Assembly: GCF_006494655.1 (NCBI RefSeq)
Contig: NZ_VHIM01000002.1
Location: forward strand, 372,001 to 436,000
Reading direction: 5' to 3'
DNA: 64,000 bases
From: Arthrobacter agilis
GTDB lineage: Bacteria > Actinomycetota > Actinomycetes > Actinomycetales > Micrococcaceae
Of the stretch, positions 26,118-34,605 are shown piece after piece; positions within the stretch are counted from its first letter, which is position 1, and each line of letters starts with the position of its first letter. A program made the translations under genes and the position numbers. The notes beneath the pieces were generated by a model. It was not told the DNA's origin. It ran no database searches and saw only the letters and a list, made by a program, of their open reading frames with translations.

Positions 26118-26149
26118 ACGGGTACCACGCAGTGACGACACGTACCCGT
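26118..26149. promoter_or_regulatory. Inverted repeat in the hpf leader
   Basis: Perfect 8-base arms ACGGGTAC (26118-26125) and GTACCCGT (26142-26149) are separated by 16 bases, 60 to 95 bases before the hpf start codon. It could be an operator or an RNA stem in the 5' untranslated region. Confidence 0.4.
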
Positions 26150-26211
26150 CGGCGGCGGCTCTGCACAACGCCTAGGCCGTCGTCGTGTCACCTAGCGATG
26201 TGGAGGGCACC

Positions 26212-26946
26212 ATGGAATTTGTGATCAATGGTCGGAACCTGGCGGTATCGGACCGTTTCCGTGAGTACGCGACGGAGAAGATCGACAAGATAGAGCAGCT
26301 CGGCGACAAGGTACAGCGCGTCGATGCGAAAATCACCAAGGAGCCCAGCGCACGTCTGGCGGACACCTCGCTCACGGTCGAGCTGACGGTGCTCTGCAAG
26401 GGTCCGGTCGTCCGGGCAGAGGCTTCGGCCGCCGACAAGTTCGCGGCCTTCGATCTCGCCTATGCGAAGCTGCTGGAGCGTCTGCGTCGGGCGCGGGACC
26501 GACGCAAGGTGCACCACGGCCGGCACACCCCGCTGGCCGTTCGCGTGGCCACCGCCGACCTCGAACCTGCCGACACGGCACAGCCCATCTACCTGGCGAC
26601 AGCTGATGTCGACCAGACCGTGCACGAGCCCGAGGCCCGGGAAGAAGATACCGATACCTATTCCTCGCCCGATGACATCCCGGCGGGCGATTCGCCGGTG
26701 CTGATCCGGCGCAAGGTCTTCTCCGGTACTCCCATGACCCTCGATGACGCCGTGGACAACATGGAACTCGTCGGACACGATTTCTACCTCTTCGTGGATT
26801 CGGCGACCGGTGCGCCCTCGGTGGTGTATCGCCGTCAGGCGTGGACCTACGGCGTCATCACGCTCGACGCGAAGTGCGCGGAAGGCACCGAGGAGCCCCA
26901 TGAGGAGCTGCTCGCCTACCGCGCCAAGGAAGCGGCCACCGCATAG
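26212..26946 (+). CDS. hpf: Ribosome hibernation promoting factor, long form
   Basis: This 244-residue protein binds stationary-phase ribosomes and, in its long form, links them into inactive 100S dimers. The N-terminal S30AE domain (MEFVINGRNLAVSDRFREYA, RVDAKITKEP) and the C-terminal dimerisation domain (RRKVFSGTPMTLDDAVDNME, HDFYLFVDSATG, VVYRR) are both complete. GGAGG precedes the ATG by six bases; a longer reading adds nine non-homologous residues. The position upstream of secA matches mycobacteria (Rv3241c-Rv3240c). The 190-base upstream region holds direct and inverted repeats and is likely regulated by growth phase or stress. Confidence 0.96.
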   Translation: MEFVINGRNLAVSDRFREYATEKIDKIEQLGDKVQRVDAKITKEPSARLADTSLTVELTVLCKGPVVRAEASAADKFAAFDLAYAKLLERLRRARDRRKVHHGRHTPLAVRVATADLEPADTAQPIYLATADVDQTVHEPEAREEDTDTYSSPDDIPAGDSPVLIRRKVFSGTPMTLDDAVDNMELVGHDFYLFVDSATGAPSVVYRRQAWTYGVITLDAKCAEGTEEPHEELLAYRAKEAATA

Positions 26947-26981
26947 GTCCATAGCGTCTGACGCCCGCCAACGACGAGGAT

Positions 26982-27008
26982 CTGCCCCCGCGCCCCGCGC
27001 GGGGGCAG
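26982..27008 (+). terminator. Hairpin terminator after hpf
   Basis: A 12-bp G+C stem CTGCCCCCGCGC/GCGCGGGGGCAG with a 3-base loop lies 36 bases after the hpf stop and just before the next start codon. Confidence 0.75.
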
Positions 27009-27036
27009 CTCCGTGCAGGAGACCGTTCACCGGAGC

Positions 27037-28251
27037 ATGCAGACCCTCACCATCGCCCAGGCCCGCCGCATCGCGCTTGCCGCCCAGGGGCTGCACCGCC
27101 CGCGGCTCGAGGCGCCGACCTCGGTGCGGGCGCTTCGACGGGAAGCGCTCCGCCTCCAGGTGCTGCAGATCGACTCCGTCAACGTCCTGGTCCGCGCCCA
27201 CTATCTCCCCCTCTTTTCCCGGGTGGGCGTCTACGAGCGCGGCCGCCTCGACGCGATGTTTTCCGCCGCGCCGCGCGCGCTGGTCGAATACTGGGCGCAC
27301 GAGGCGAGCCTGGTCCCGCCGGATCTGTACCCCCACCTGGTGACGCATCAGCGGCGCACCTGGATGGGCGCGTCGAACCTTCCGCACGAGCAGCGGGCGC
27401 TCCTGGAGCCAGCCATCCTCGAGCTGCTCGACCAGGGTGTCCCGCTGACAGCGTCCACCGTCCAGCGCATGGTGGGAGGCGACCCGACCCGCCCATCGGA
27501 GGGCTGGGGCTGGCGCTGGACCGCTGCGAAGCGCGTGCTGGAGGATCTCTTCGCCCGCGGGGAGATCGGTTCCGCGGGACGGAACGCCCAGTTCGAGCGG
27601 CTGTACGCCCCTCTGGCAGACGTACTCCCGAACGCTGCGGCCGCCGGAGGTCGTCTCGATGCCGCCGATGCTCTCGTGGTTCTGGCTGAACGTGCACTCG
27701 GCCCGCTCGGCGTCGCCTCGGCCCGCTCGGTGGCCGACTACTTCCGGACGCCCGTGCGCGAGACCCGCTCCGCCCTCGAGGTCCTGGCCGGCTCCGGATC
27801 GGTGCACCGCGTCCGCATCGAAGGGGAGCGCGAGCCCTGGTACCTGCACCCCGCAGCGGCCGCGATCCCCAGGCGGGCGCAGGGCCGGGCGCTCCTCAGC
27901 CCCTTCGACTCGCTCGTCTTCGAACGCGACAGGCTGTTCCGCCTGTTCGGCTTCCACTACCGCATCGAGATCTATACGCCCGCCGAACGCAGGGTCCATG
28001 GCTACTACGTCCTGCCGTTCCTCCTCCGCGACGCCATCGTGGCGCGCCTCGATCTGAAGGCGGACAGGGCGAACGGGCGGCTGCTCGTGCGGGGGAGCTA
28101 CGCGGAAGCGGGAGCCCCGCCGGATACTGCGGCGGAACTGGCGGCGGAGCTGCGACTGCTCGCGACCTGGCTCGGCCTGGACGAGATCGTCGTGGAGATG
28201 CGAGGCGATCTCGCAGCCGCGCTCGCCGCTCAGGTCGGCAGGCTACCCTGA
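27037..28251 (+). CDS. Winged-helix DNA glycosylase of the YcaQ/AlkX (HTH_42) family
   Basis: This protein of 404 residues (412 if the GTG at 27013 is used) belongs to the HTH_42 family, whose members YcaQ/AlkX and AlkZ remove bulky or cross-linked bases from DNA. The tandem winged helices are preceded by LRREALRLQVLQIDSVNVL, containing the Gln-x-Asp motif that replaces Gln-x-Gln of AlkZ and marks AlkX-type interstrand-crosslink glycosylases. Other family blocks are RAHYLPLFSRVG, VEYWAHEASLVP and LLSPFDSLVFERDR. It is separated from hpf by a terminator and from secA by 122 bases. Confidence 0.85.
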   Translation: MQTLTIAQARRIALAAQGLHRPRLEAPTSVRALRREALRLQVLQIDSVNVLVRAHYLPLFSRVGVYERGRLDAMFSAAPRALVEYWAHEASLVPPDLYPHLVTHQRRTWMGASNLPHEQRALLEPAILELLDQGVPLTASTVQRMVGGDPTRPSEGWGWRWTAAKRVLEDLFARGEIGSAGRNAQFERLYAPLADVLPNAAAAGGRLDAADALVVLAERALGPLGVASARSVADYFRTPVRETRSALEVLAGSGSVHRVRIEGEREPWYLHPAAAAIPRRAQGRALLSPFDSLVFERDRLFRLFGFHYRIEIYTPAERRVHGYYVLPFLLRDAIVARLDLKADRANGRLLVRGSYAEAGAPPDTAAELAAELRLLATWLGLDEIVVEMRGDLAAALAAQVGRLP

Positions 28252-28373
28252 GCGGACACGCTGTCCCGACTCGCAGGACCGTGCCGCACGGGAACCACGA
28301 CGGGGAGCCGAACGTCTCTCCCGTAGACTAGAAACGCCAACTTTGGGCAGCATCAGATTGGGAGCAGATACCA

Positions 28374-31082
28374 GTGCCATCACTTCTTGAACGAGTACTC
28401 CGCACCGGCGATAAGAAGACACTGAAGCGACTCCGGAACTACGCTGACGCCATCAACGTCCTCGAGGACGAATTCCGTGGAATGTCCGACGCAGAGCTGC
28501 GCGGCGAGACCGACCGGCTGAAGAAGCGCCACGCGGACGGCGCATCCCTCGACGAGCTGCTGCCCGAGGCGTTCGCAGCCGTGCGGGAGGCGTCCAGCCG
28601 TACCCTCGGCCTGCGCCACTTCGACGTCCAACTGATGGGTGGGGCAGCCCTCCACCTCGGCAACATCGCGGAGATGAAGACCGGGGAGGGCAAGACCCTG
28701 GTGGCGACGGCGCCCGCCTACCTCAACGCCCTGAGCGGCAAGGGCGTCCACGTGGTCACGGTGAACGACTACCTCGCCGAGTACCAGTCCGACCTGATGG
28801 GCCGCGTCTACCGTTTCCTCGGCCTGACGAGTGGGTGCATCCTCTCGAAGCAGGACCCCGCGACCCGGCGTGAGCAGTACGCCGCGGACATCACCTACGG
28901 AACCAACAACGAGTTCGGGTTCGACTATCTGCGGGACAACATGGCATGGAGTGCCGCCGAACTCGTGCAGCGCGGCCACAACTTCGCCGTCGTCGACGAG
29001 GTCGACTCCATCCTCATCGACGAGGCGCGCACCCCGCTCATCATCAGCGGGCAGGCGTCAGGAGACGTCAACCGCTGGTACAACGAGTTCGCGAAGGTCG
29101 TCCAGAAGCTGACCGTCGAGGTCGACTACGAGGTGGACGAGAAGAAGCGCACGGTCGGCGTCCTCGAGGACGGCATCGAGAAGGTCGAGGACTACCTCGG
29201 CATCAACAACCTCTACGAATCGGCCAACACGCCGCTGATCGGGTTCCTCAACAACGCGATCAAGGCGAAGGAGCTCTTCAAGCGGGACAAGGACTACGTG
29301 GTCCTCAACGGTGAGGTCATGATCGTCGACGAGCACACGGGCCGCATCCTCGCCGGTCGCCGCTACAACGAAGGCATGCACCAGGCCATCGAGGCGAAGG
29401 AGGGGGTGGACATCAAGGCCGAGAACCAGACGCTCGCGACCGTCACCCTGCAGAACTACTTCCGCCTCTACGACAAACTGTCCGGTATGACGGGTACGGC
29501 CGAGACCGAGGCCGCCGAATTCATGTCGACGTACAAGCTCGGCGTCGTGCCCATCCCGACCAACCGGGAGATGGCACGCAAGGACCTCTCCGACCTCATC
29601 TACAAGAACGAGGTCGCGAAGTTCGACGCCGTCGTCAAGGACATCGCCGAGCGTCACGAGAGCGGCCAGCCCGTGCTCGTCGGCACCACCAGCGTCGAGA
29701 AGAGCGAGTACCTCTCCAAGCAGCTCGCCAAGGCCGGCGTGCGCCACGAGGTCCTCAACGCGAAGAACCACGCACGCGAGGCCGCGATCATCGCGCAGGC
29801 GGGCCGCAAGGGTGCGGTCACCGTGGCGACGAACATGGCCGGTCGAGGGACCGACATCATGCTCGGCGGCAACGCCGAGTTCAACGCCGTCGCCGCGCTG
29901 GAGAAGCTCGGCCTCGATCCGGCGGACAACGTCGAGGAGTACGAGGCGAAGTGGCCGGAGGCCCTCGATGCCGCCAAGGATGCCGTGAAGGCCGAGCAGG
30001 AGGAGGTCCGCGAGCTCGGCGGGCTCTACGTGCTGGGGACGGAACGCCACGAGTCGCGACGGATCGACAACCAGCTCCGAGGCCGGTCGGGTCGCCAGGG
30101 CGATCCCGGGCGGTCGCGCTTCTACCTGTCGCTCACGGACGACCTCATGCGCCTGTTCAACTCCGGTGGTGCGGAGCGCATCATGAACAGCTCCACCATG
30201 CCCGACGATGTCGCGTTGGAGTCGAAGCTCGTCTCGAAGGCCATCGAGAACGCCCAGGGCCAGGTCGAGGGACGCAATGCCGAGCAGCGGAAGAACGTCC
30301 TCAAGTACGACGACGTCCTGAACCGCCAGCGCGAGGCCATCTACGGTGACCGCCGTCGCATCCTCGAGGGCGGTGACCTCAAGGAAAAGGTGCAGTTCTT
30401 CCTCGAGGACGTCATCACGGCGATGGTCGACGAGGCGACGGCGCAGGGCCACGGTGACGATTGGGACTACGAACTCCTGTGGACCAACCTGAAGACGCTC
30501 TACCCGATCACGCTCTCGGCCGACGAGGTCATCGAGGAGGCCGGGGGATCCTCACGGCTGACACGCGACTTCCTGCACAACGAGATCCTTTCGGACGCCA
30601 GGCTCGCCTACCAGGCGCGGGAGGAAGCGCTCGGGGAGCAGACCCTCCGGGAGCTCGAGCGACGCGTCGTCCTGTCGGTCATCGGGCGTAAGTGGCAGGA
30701 ACACCTCTACGAGATGGACTATCTCAAGGAGGGAATCGGCCTCCGGGCGATGGCGCAGAGGGACCCGCTGGTCGAGTACCAGCGTGAAGGGTTCATCCTT
30801 TTCCAGGCGATGATGGAGTCCATCCGCGAGGAGAGCATCGGATATCTCTTCAACCTCGACGTCGAGGTGTCCGCGCCCGCGCAGACCGGCCTGCCCGGCG
30901 TGACGGATGCCCGGGGAATCGTGCAGGCGCCGACGATCAAGGCGGCAGGTCTCGAAGCACCCGCGAAGCCTGCAACCCTCAACTTCTCCGCGCCGAACGC
31001 GCAGGGCGAGGCCGAGATGCACGTCGAGCGCAGCAAGGCCCAGCCTGCGCCGGCCAAGGGAAAGAAGACCAGGAAGAAGTAG
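28374..31082 (+). CDS. secA: Protein translocase ATPase SecA
   Basis: This 902-residue motor drives preproteins through SecYEG. Nucleotide-binding domain 1 has [11 protein letters not shown] (GEGKT at residues 104-108) and [17 protein letters not shown]. The preprotein-binding domain follows, then NBD2 with [14 protein letters not shown] and the [18 protein letters not shown] segment, and the helical scaffold with [19 protein letters not shown]. The C-terminus ends in a Lys-rich tail without the CxCxSG zinc motif, as in other actinobacterial SecA1 proteins. The start is GTG with GGGAG about ten bases upstream. A possible -10 (TAGACT, 28324) lies upstream without a clear -35. Confidence 0.98.
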   Translation: MPSLLERVLRTGDKKTLKRLRNYADAINVLEDEFRGMSDAELRGETDRLKKRHADGASLDELLPEAFAAVREASSRTLGLRHFDVQLMGGAALHLGNIAEMKTGEGKTLVATAPAYLNALSGKGVHVVTVNDYLAEYQSDLMGRVYRFLGLTSGCILSKQDPATRREQYAADITYGTNNEFGFDYLRDNMAWSAAELVQRGHNFAVVDEVDSILIDEARTPLIISGQASGDVNRWYNEFAKVVQKLTVEVDYEVDEKKRTVGVLEDGIEKVEDYLGINNLYESANTPLIGFLNNAIKAKELFKRDKDYVVLNGEVMIVDEHTGRILAGRRYNEGMHQAIEAKEGVDIKAENQTLATVTLQNYFRLYDKLSGMTGTAETEAAEFMSTYKLGVVPIPTNREMARKDLSDLIYKNEVAKFDAVVKDIAERHESGQPVLVGTTSVEKSEYLSKQLAKAGVRHEVLNAKNHAREAAIIAQAGRKGAVTVATNMAGRGTDIMLGGNAEFNAVAALEKLGLDPADNVEEYEAKWPEALDAAKDAVKAEQEEVRELGGLYVLGTERHESRRIDNQLRGRSGRQGDPGRSRFYLSLTDDLMRLFNSGGAERIMNSSTMPDDVALESKLVSKAIENAQGQVEGRNAEQRKNVLKYDDVLNRQREAIYGDRRRILEGGDLKEKVQFFLEDVITAMVDEATAQGHGDDWDYELLWTNLKTLYPITLSADEVIEEAGGSSRLTRDFLHNEILSDARLAYQAREEALGEQTLRELERRVVLSVIGRKWQEHLYEMDYLKEGIGLRAMAQRDPLVEYQREGFILFQAMMESIREESIGYLFNLDVEVSAPAQTGLPGVTDARGIVQAPTIKAAGLEAPAKPATLNFSAPNAQGEAEMHVERSKAQPAPAKGKKTRKK

Positions 31083-31733
31083 TCAGCCGATCTCGAGGGC
31101 GGTGACCCGCCACGTCCCGCGCCGTCGCTCGATCCTCAGAGCGACGGCGCGGACGCGTTTCTGGTCATAGGCGACGACCGACGCCTCGAAGACGCCGTCG
31201 TCGATCCTGCAGACGCGGGCCGAGCGCACCACGACCTGCCGCAGCGCGCAGGAGGGCCCCGCTCCGGCCGTCCGGGAACCGTTGATGCAGCGGACGAGGT
31301 TCGCCCGGAGCTGGAGACGTTCGTAGTTCTCCGGGTCGAGCCACCGCGACAGTTGCTGGAGCGGGCGGGAACCCGCCAGCACTTCGAGCGAGCCCTGGGC
31401 GACACAGCGCGCGATGCCGGCCATCCGGTGCATCGTCTCGCCGTCCTCGAGGGCCGGGGAGGCTGGAGAACCGGTCGTGCCCTGACAGCCCGGGACCGCT
31501 TCTGAGCCGTGACCCTTGTGCTCCTCCGGCCCGGCGGGAGCCGATGGCAGAGCCGTCGACGGAGGAGCCGGCGGTGGTGTGGTCGACGGGGCCTCCGGTT
31601 CCGGTGAGGGTCTGAGCTGGATGACCGTCGCCCCTGCCGGCAGAAGAGGTGCGGCGACCACCGGTCTCGGTGCCCCGCTCGCGTCGGCGAGCAGGGAATC
31701 TGCGGTACGGCGGAGCTGGGTGACGGATGACAT
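31083..31733 (-). CDS. Rv3235 family protein (DUF6459)
   Basis: This 216-residue protein has a proline-, alanine- and serine-rich first half and a compact C-terminal domain (from about residue 100): MAGIARCVAQGSLEVLAGSRPLQQLSRWLDPE, LQLRANLVRC, then RVRAVALRIERRRGTWRVTALEIG. This pattern defines the Rv3235 family found near secA in actinobacteria. The function is unknown. The ATG at 31733 has GGAAAGGGA upstream. Its stop codon directly abuts the secA stop on the other strand, so the convergent genes share no spacer. Confidence 0.8.
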   Translation of the reverse strand: MSSVTQLRRTADSLLADASGAPRPVVAAPLLPAGATVIQLRPSPEPEAPSTTPPPAPPSTALPSAPAGPEEHKGHGSEAVPGCQGTTGSPASPALEDGETMHRMAGIARCVAQGSLEVLAGSRPLQQLSRWLDPENYERLQLRANLVRCINGSRTAGAGPSCALRQVVVRSARVCRIDDGVFEASVVAYDQKRVRAVALRIERRRGTWRVTALEIG

Positions 31734-31868
31734 CGGTTCCCTTTCCTTCGGGTGGAGGGGCTGCAGTTTCGTGCGTCGGCGACGGGCGCGCTGGGGAACG
31801 AGGGGCCGGGGTGGTTGATCGTTGCGCACCGCCGGTGCGGGGCGGGGCGGCTCCGGGTTCGGTGTGAC

Positions 31869-32717
31869 TCAGGGTGGAGGCGCGTGAAGAACCTGGCCCG
31901 GTAGGAGGAGGCACGGATTGTCGCCGATCACTGCCTTGTTCGCGGAGTGCCAGGCGGGCCAGGCTTCCGCGATGTCGGCTGCGGTGGCCAGCGGGCCGAG
32001 GTGTTGTTCGACGATCGACCACAGCGAGTCGCCGGGGACCACCACCACCTCCGCCGGCCGGTCGACAGCGCGTGTCGGCCCCCGGAGGAGTGCTCCTCCC
32101 TGGACCGGCATCGCGACGGGTTTCCAGGCGGGGGACACGGATCCCCCGGGAGTCTCAGGCGCGGCGGTGGGTTCCGCGTCTTCTGCGGCGTGCCGTGGCT
32201 CCTCCACCTGGAGGATGCCCGTCCGGTGCTCGTGCACGGCGCCGGACCCGTCGGCGGTGTCCATGTCCCACCCCGGCGATCCGGGCGGGCCGGCAAGGCC
32301 GTCAGGCGCGAGCACCAACGGCGAGTCGGGCGCGGCCGCCTGGCGGACGCCACCGGCAGGCGGTCGTCCGGGCGGGTCCCCGGCGGCCTGCGCGACCGCG
32401 GGGACAGCGATCATGTTGACGCCCAGCGCCGCGACAGCGAGACGCCGCATGAGCGCCGGTGTGCACCGCTGTGCCAGGACCGCTGCCGCGGACGGCCCAT
32501 TCCGAAGGACGGCCTCGGCCAGGACGGCCATGCAGAGCGCGAGAATCCACCACGCGACGAGCGCGAAGCCCACGCCCGACAGGACGGCGCCGAGCAGGGC
32601 TTCGAACCCCCAGACCGCTCCGTCCGTGTGCGCACGGCCGATGGTCTGACCCGCCCAGCCCGAGACGGCCCCGGTCCCGAGGAGCATTCCCGCTTGTGCT
32701 GCATCACCTGAAGTCAT
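31869..32717 (-). CDS. LysM domain membrane protein
   Basis: This 282-residue protein starts with three hydrophobic segments (about residues 9-100, including GVGFALVAWWILALCMAVLA and LAVAALGVNMIAVPAVAQ). A long disordered Pro/Gly/Ala linker follows. The C-terminus is a LysM domain (VVVVPGDSLWSIVEQHLGP... ending LLLPGQVLHAPPP), which binds peptidoglycan GlcNAc. The domain would be outside the cell. GGAAAGGAA precedes the ATG. It lies upstream of the Rv3235-like gene on the same strand with 135 bases between, probably co-transcribed. Actinobacterial proteins of this build are uncharacterised. Confidence 0.82.
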   Translation of the reverse strand: MTSGDAAQAGMLLGTGAVSGWAGQTIGRAHTDGAVWGFEALLGAVLSGVGFALVAWWILALCMAVLAEAVLRNGPSAAAVLAQRCTPALMRRLAVAALGVNMIAVPAVAQAAGDPPGRPPAGGVRQAAAPDSPLVLAPDGLAGPPGSPGWDMDTADGSGAVHEHRTGILQVEEPRHAAEDAEPTAAPETPGGSVSPAWKPVAMPVQGGALLRGPTRAVDRPAEVVVVPGDSLWSIVEQHLGPLATAADIAEAWPAWHSANKAVIGDNPCLLLPGQVLHAPPP

Positions 32718-32834
32718 GGGGTTCCTTTCCGGACTCCAGTTTGATGCTATTTGGCGCCATTTGTCTACGTTTGAATCCGCCGATACGGTTTGACCTCGAT
32801 TGACCGGCCGGAACAGGCGGCCTACCGTGGGACG

Positions 32835-33395
32835 ATGCGCTGGGATGACCTCTTCACGGACCTCGAACTGCAGCTGCAGACCGCCATGACCCTCGAGCAG
32901 GAGGGTGAGATCAGGGACCGGACGCGCGCCGAGCAATCACGACTGACCCTGGCGCAGAGACTCGGCGGACACATCGGTGGGCATGTTGCCGTGGGTACGC
33001 GTGGCGGACGGACGCTGACCGGGGTCCTCACGAACGTCGGCTCGGGGTGGATCGCCCTGCTCTCGGACCAGCGGTCGATTCTCGTACCCGTCGGCTCCCT
33101 GCAGGTCCTCCGGGGACTGGGGCGAAGCGTCGGTCAGCCGCTGGCGGGGATCAACGCGAGACTCGGGCTGGGATCGGCCCTTCGGGTCCTCTCGAGGAAC
33201 CGATCGCCGGTCTCCCTGTGGTCGATCACCCCCGCGTCACGCTTCGACGGCGTGATCGACAGGGTGGGCGCCGATTTCCTCGAACTCGGGGGCACCGCTG
33301 ACGGGGACGCCCGGGGCCCCGCAACCCGTCGCGATATCGTCACGGTGCCTTTCGCTTCGATCGACACCGTGGACGCTGCACGCCCCCCGGACTGA
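32835..33395 (+). CDS. Conserved actinobacterial protein of unknown function
   Basis: This 186-residue protein is not recognised by name. It begins MRWDDLFTDLELQLQ, continues with a charged helical segment to residue 45 and then short beta-rich, glycine-punctuated strands (GHVAVGTRGGRTLTGVLTNVG, ILVPVGSLQVLRGLG), a pattern like an SH3 or Sm-type barrel. A second, similar strand set closes the protein (FDGVIDRVGADFLEL, VTVPFASIDTV). There is no signal peptide or membrane segment. The ATG has GTGGGA upstream. It diverges from the LysM gene and is convergent with the small HTH gene. Confidence 0.6.
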   Translation: MRWDDLFTDLELQLQTAMTLEQEGEIRDRTRAEQSRLTLAQRLGGHIGGHVAVGTRGGRTLTGVLTNVGSGWIALLSDQRSILVPVGSLQVLRGLGRSVGQPLAGINARLGLGSALRVLSRNRSPVSLWSITPASRFDGVIDRVGADFLELGGTADGDARGPATRRDIVTVPFASIDTVDAARPPD

Positions 33396-33543
33396 GCCTC
33401 GGACGCGGAAAGCCCAGGGACCGACGGAGGGTCGGCCGTGGATCGTCGCGGCACGATCGATACCGCGCATCGACCACAGAGCCGGATGCACCCGGACCAG
33501 GCCCAGGACGAGCACCAGGAGGACGGAGCCGGGTGCGGGAGCG

Positions 33544-33780
33544 TCAGAGGGAGGGGGCGGAATCGGCTTTCAGGGCCGAGGCTGTCTTCTCGTACGCCTT
33601 CGCGATGTAGTCCTCCAGCACCGTGGTCTCCACGCGCCATTGCCCGCGGCCGCCCACCTGGATGGCCGGAAGCTCGCCGGAGCGGACCAGTGCGTAGGTC
33701 TGCGACGAGCTGATGTTCAGTACTTCCCCCACGTCAGTGAGGGTGAGGAAGCGCCGCTCGGCCACCTGTCCGCCTTTCAT
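33544..33780 (-). CDS. Small helix-turn-helix DNA-binding protein (excisionase/MerR-like)
   Basis: This 78-residue protein has one winged helix of the excisionase/MerR type: RFLTLTDVGEVLNISSSQTY, then ALVRSGELPAIQVGGRGQWR, in which the Gly-Gly and Trp-Arg form the wing. Such proteins are common single-domain regulators in actinobacteria and do not imply a phage. The ATG was used; a GTG five codons later has a better AAAGGCGGA ribosome-binding site. It lies back to back with the SAF gene, separated by 168 bases that may contain operator sites. Confidence 0.8.
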   Translation of the reverse strand: MKGGQVAERRFLTLTDVGEVLNISSSQTYALVRSGELPAIQVGGRGQWRVETTVLEDYIAKAYEKTASALKADSAPSL

Positions 33781-33948
33781 GGTCGGTTCCGATCATGCTC
33801 CAAGTTTGCCATCCGCTGCGACCTCGATCGACGATATCCACACTTCACGGCACGTTGTCCCCATTCGGTTCCCTTACGAGTGCCGGTGCAGAACAATGAC
33901 ACGGAGACGTGGCCCGATCGGGGCCGTGCCGGCCGTCGGGGGTTGAGT

Positions 33949-34605
33949 GTGAGTACCGATTCGCGCACCATGCAGTCATCGGGCGAGGCTCCGCGCTTGA
34001 AGAAGCCCTCGTGGAAGGACCCACGCTTGCTGATCGGGCTCCTGCTCGTCGTCGCGTCGACGGCCGGGATCGTCGCTCTGCTCGAGAGTCAGGACGATAC
34101 GACCCAGGTGTACGCGGCACGTGTCGATCTGCCGGTGGGGGCCCCTCTCGTCGCAGAGGACCTCGTGCCGATGCCGGTGCGACTCGGTGAGGCGTCCGGG
34201 TCCTATCTGCGCGTGGCCGATGGGATAGCCGAACGAGCGGTGGTCACCCGACTCGTGGCGGGGGGAGAACTGCTACCCCTGACCGCCGTCGGAACGAGCG
34301 ACGAGCTCGACAGGAAGCCCATCGGACTCACCGTCGAGGATCCTCTGCCGACCGGCACCGCAGCGGGGGACCGTGTCGACGTCTGGGTGTCGCTGCGCAC
34401 GGACACGAACAGCTACGACGAACCACAGCGGCTGCTCGAGGCCGCGGAAGTCGCCGAACTGACGGTCGGTGAGTCGGCACTCGGGTCCAGCTCGTCCACG
34501 CTGGTCCAGGTCCTCGTCGAGGACGAGACACTGCCCGCGCTCCTCGACGCCCTGTCGAACGACGCGCGGATCGCGGTCGTGCTCAATCCCGGTGCCGGGT
34601 CGTGA
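33949..34605 (+). CDS. SAF domain membrane protein (CpaB/RcpC-like)
   Basis: This 218-residue protein has a short cytoplasmic N-terminus, one transmembrane helix (LLIGLLLVVASTAGIVALLE) and an extracytoplasmic SAF domain (VYAARVDLPVGAPLVAEDLVP), the module of pilus assembly protein CpaB and flagellar FlgA. A second beta-rich region follows (LPTGTAAGDRVDVWVSLR). The GTG start has GGGGG seven bases upstream. Its stop overlaps the start of the CpaE-like gene (GTGA), so the pair is coupled. No secretin, pilin or CpaF ATPase gene lies in this window. Confidence 0.82.
   Translation: MSTDSRTMQSSGEAPRLKKPSWKDPRLLIGLLLVVASTAGIVALLESQDDTTQVYAARVDLPVGAPLVAEDLVPMPVRLGEASGSYLRVADGIAERAVVTRLVAGGELLPLTAVGTSDELDRKPIGLTVEDPLPTGTAAGDRVDVWVSLRTDTNSYDEPQRLLEAAEVAELTVGESALGSSSSTLVQVLVEDETLPALLDALSNDARIAVVLNPGAGS

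Noticed and set aside
26188-27999. Minus-strand frame of about 600 codons opposite hpf and the glycosylase gene
   Set aside because: It crosses two confident plus-strand genes and a terminator hairpin and encodes no known motif.
29058-30452. Long minus-strand frame opposite secA
   Set aside because: secA is unambiguous here. The antisense translation has no family resemblance and no ribosome-binding site.
33544-33780. Possible phage excisionase
   Set aside because: The fold is excisionase/MerR-like, but no integrase, attachment site or phage gene is near. Such small regulators are ordinary in actinobacteria.
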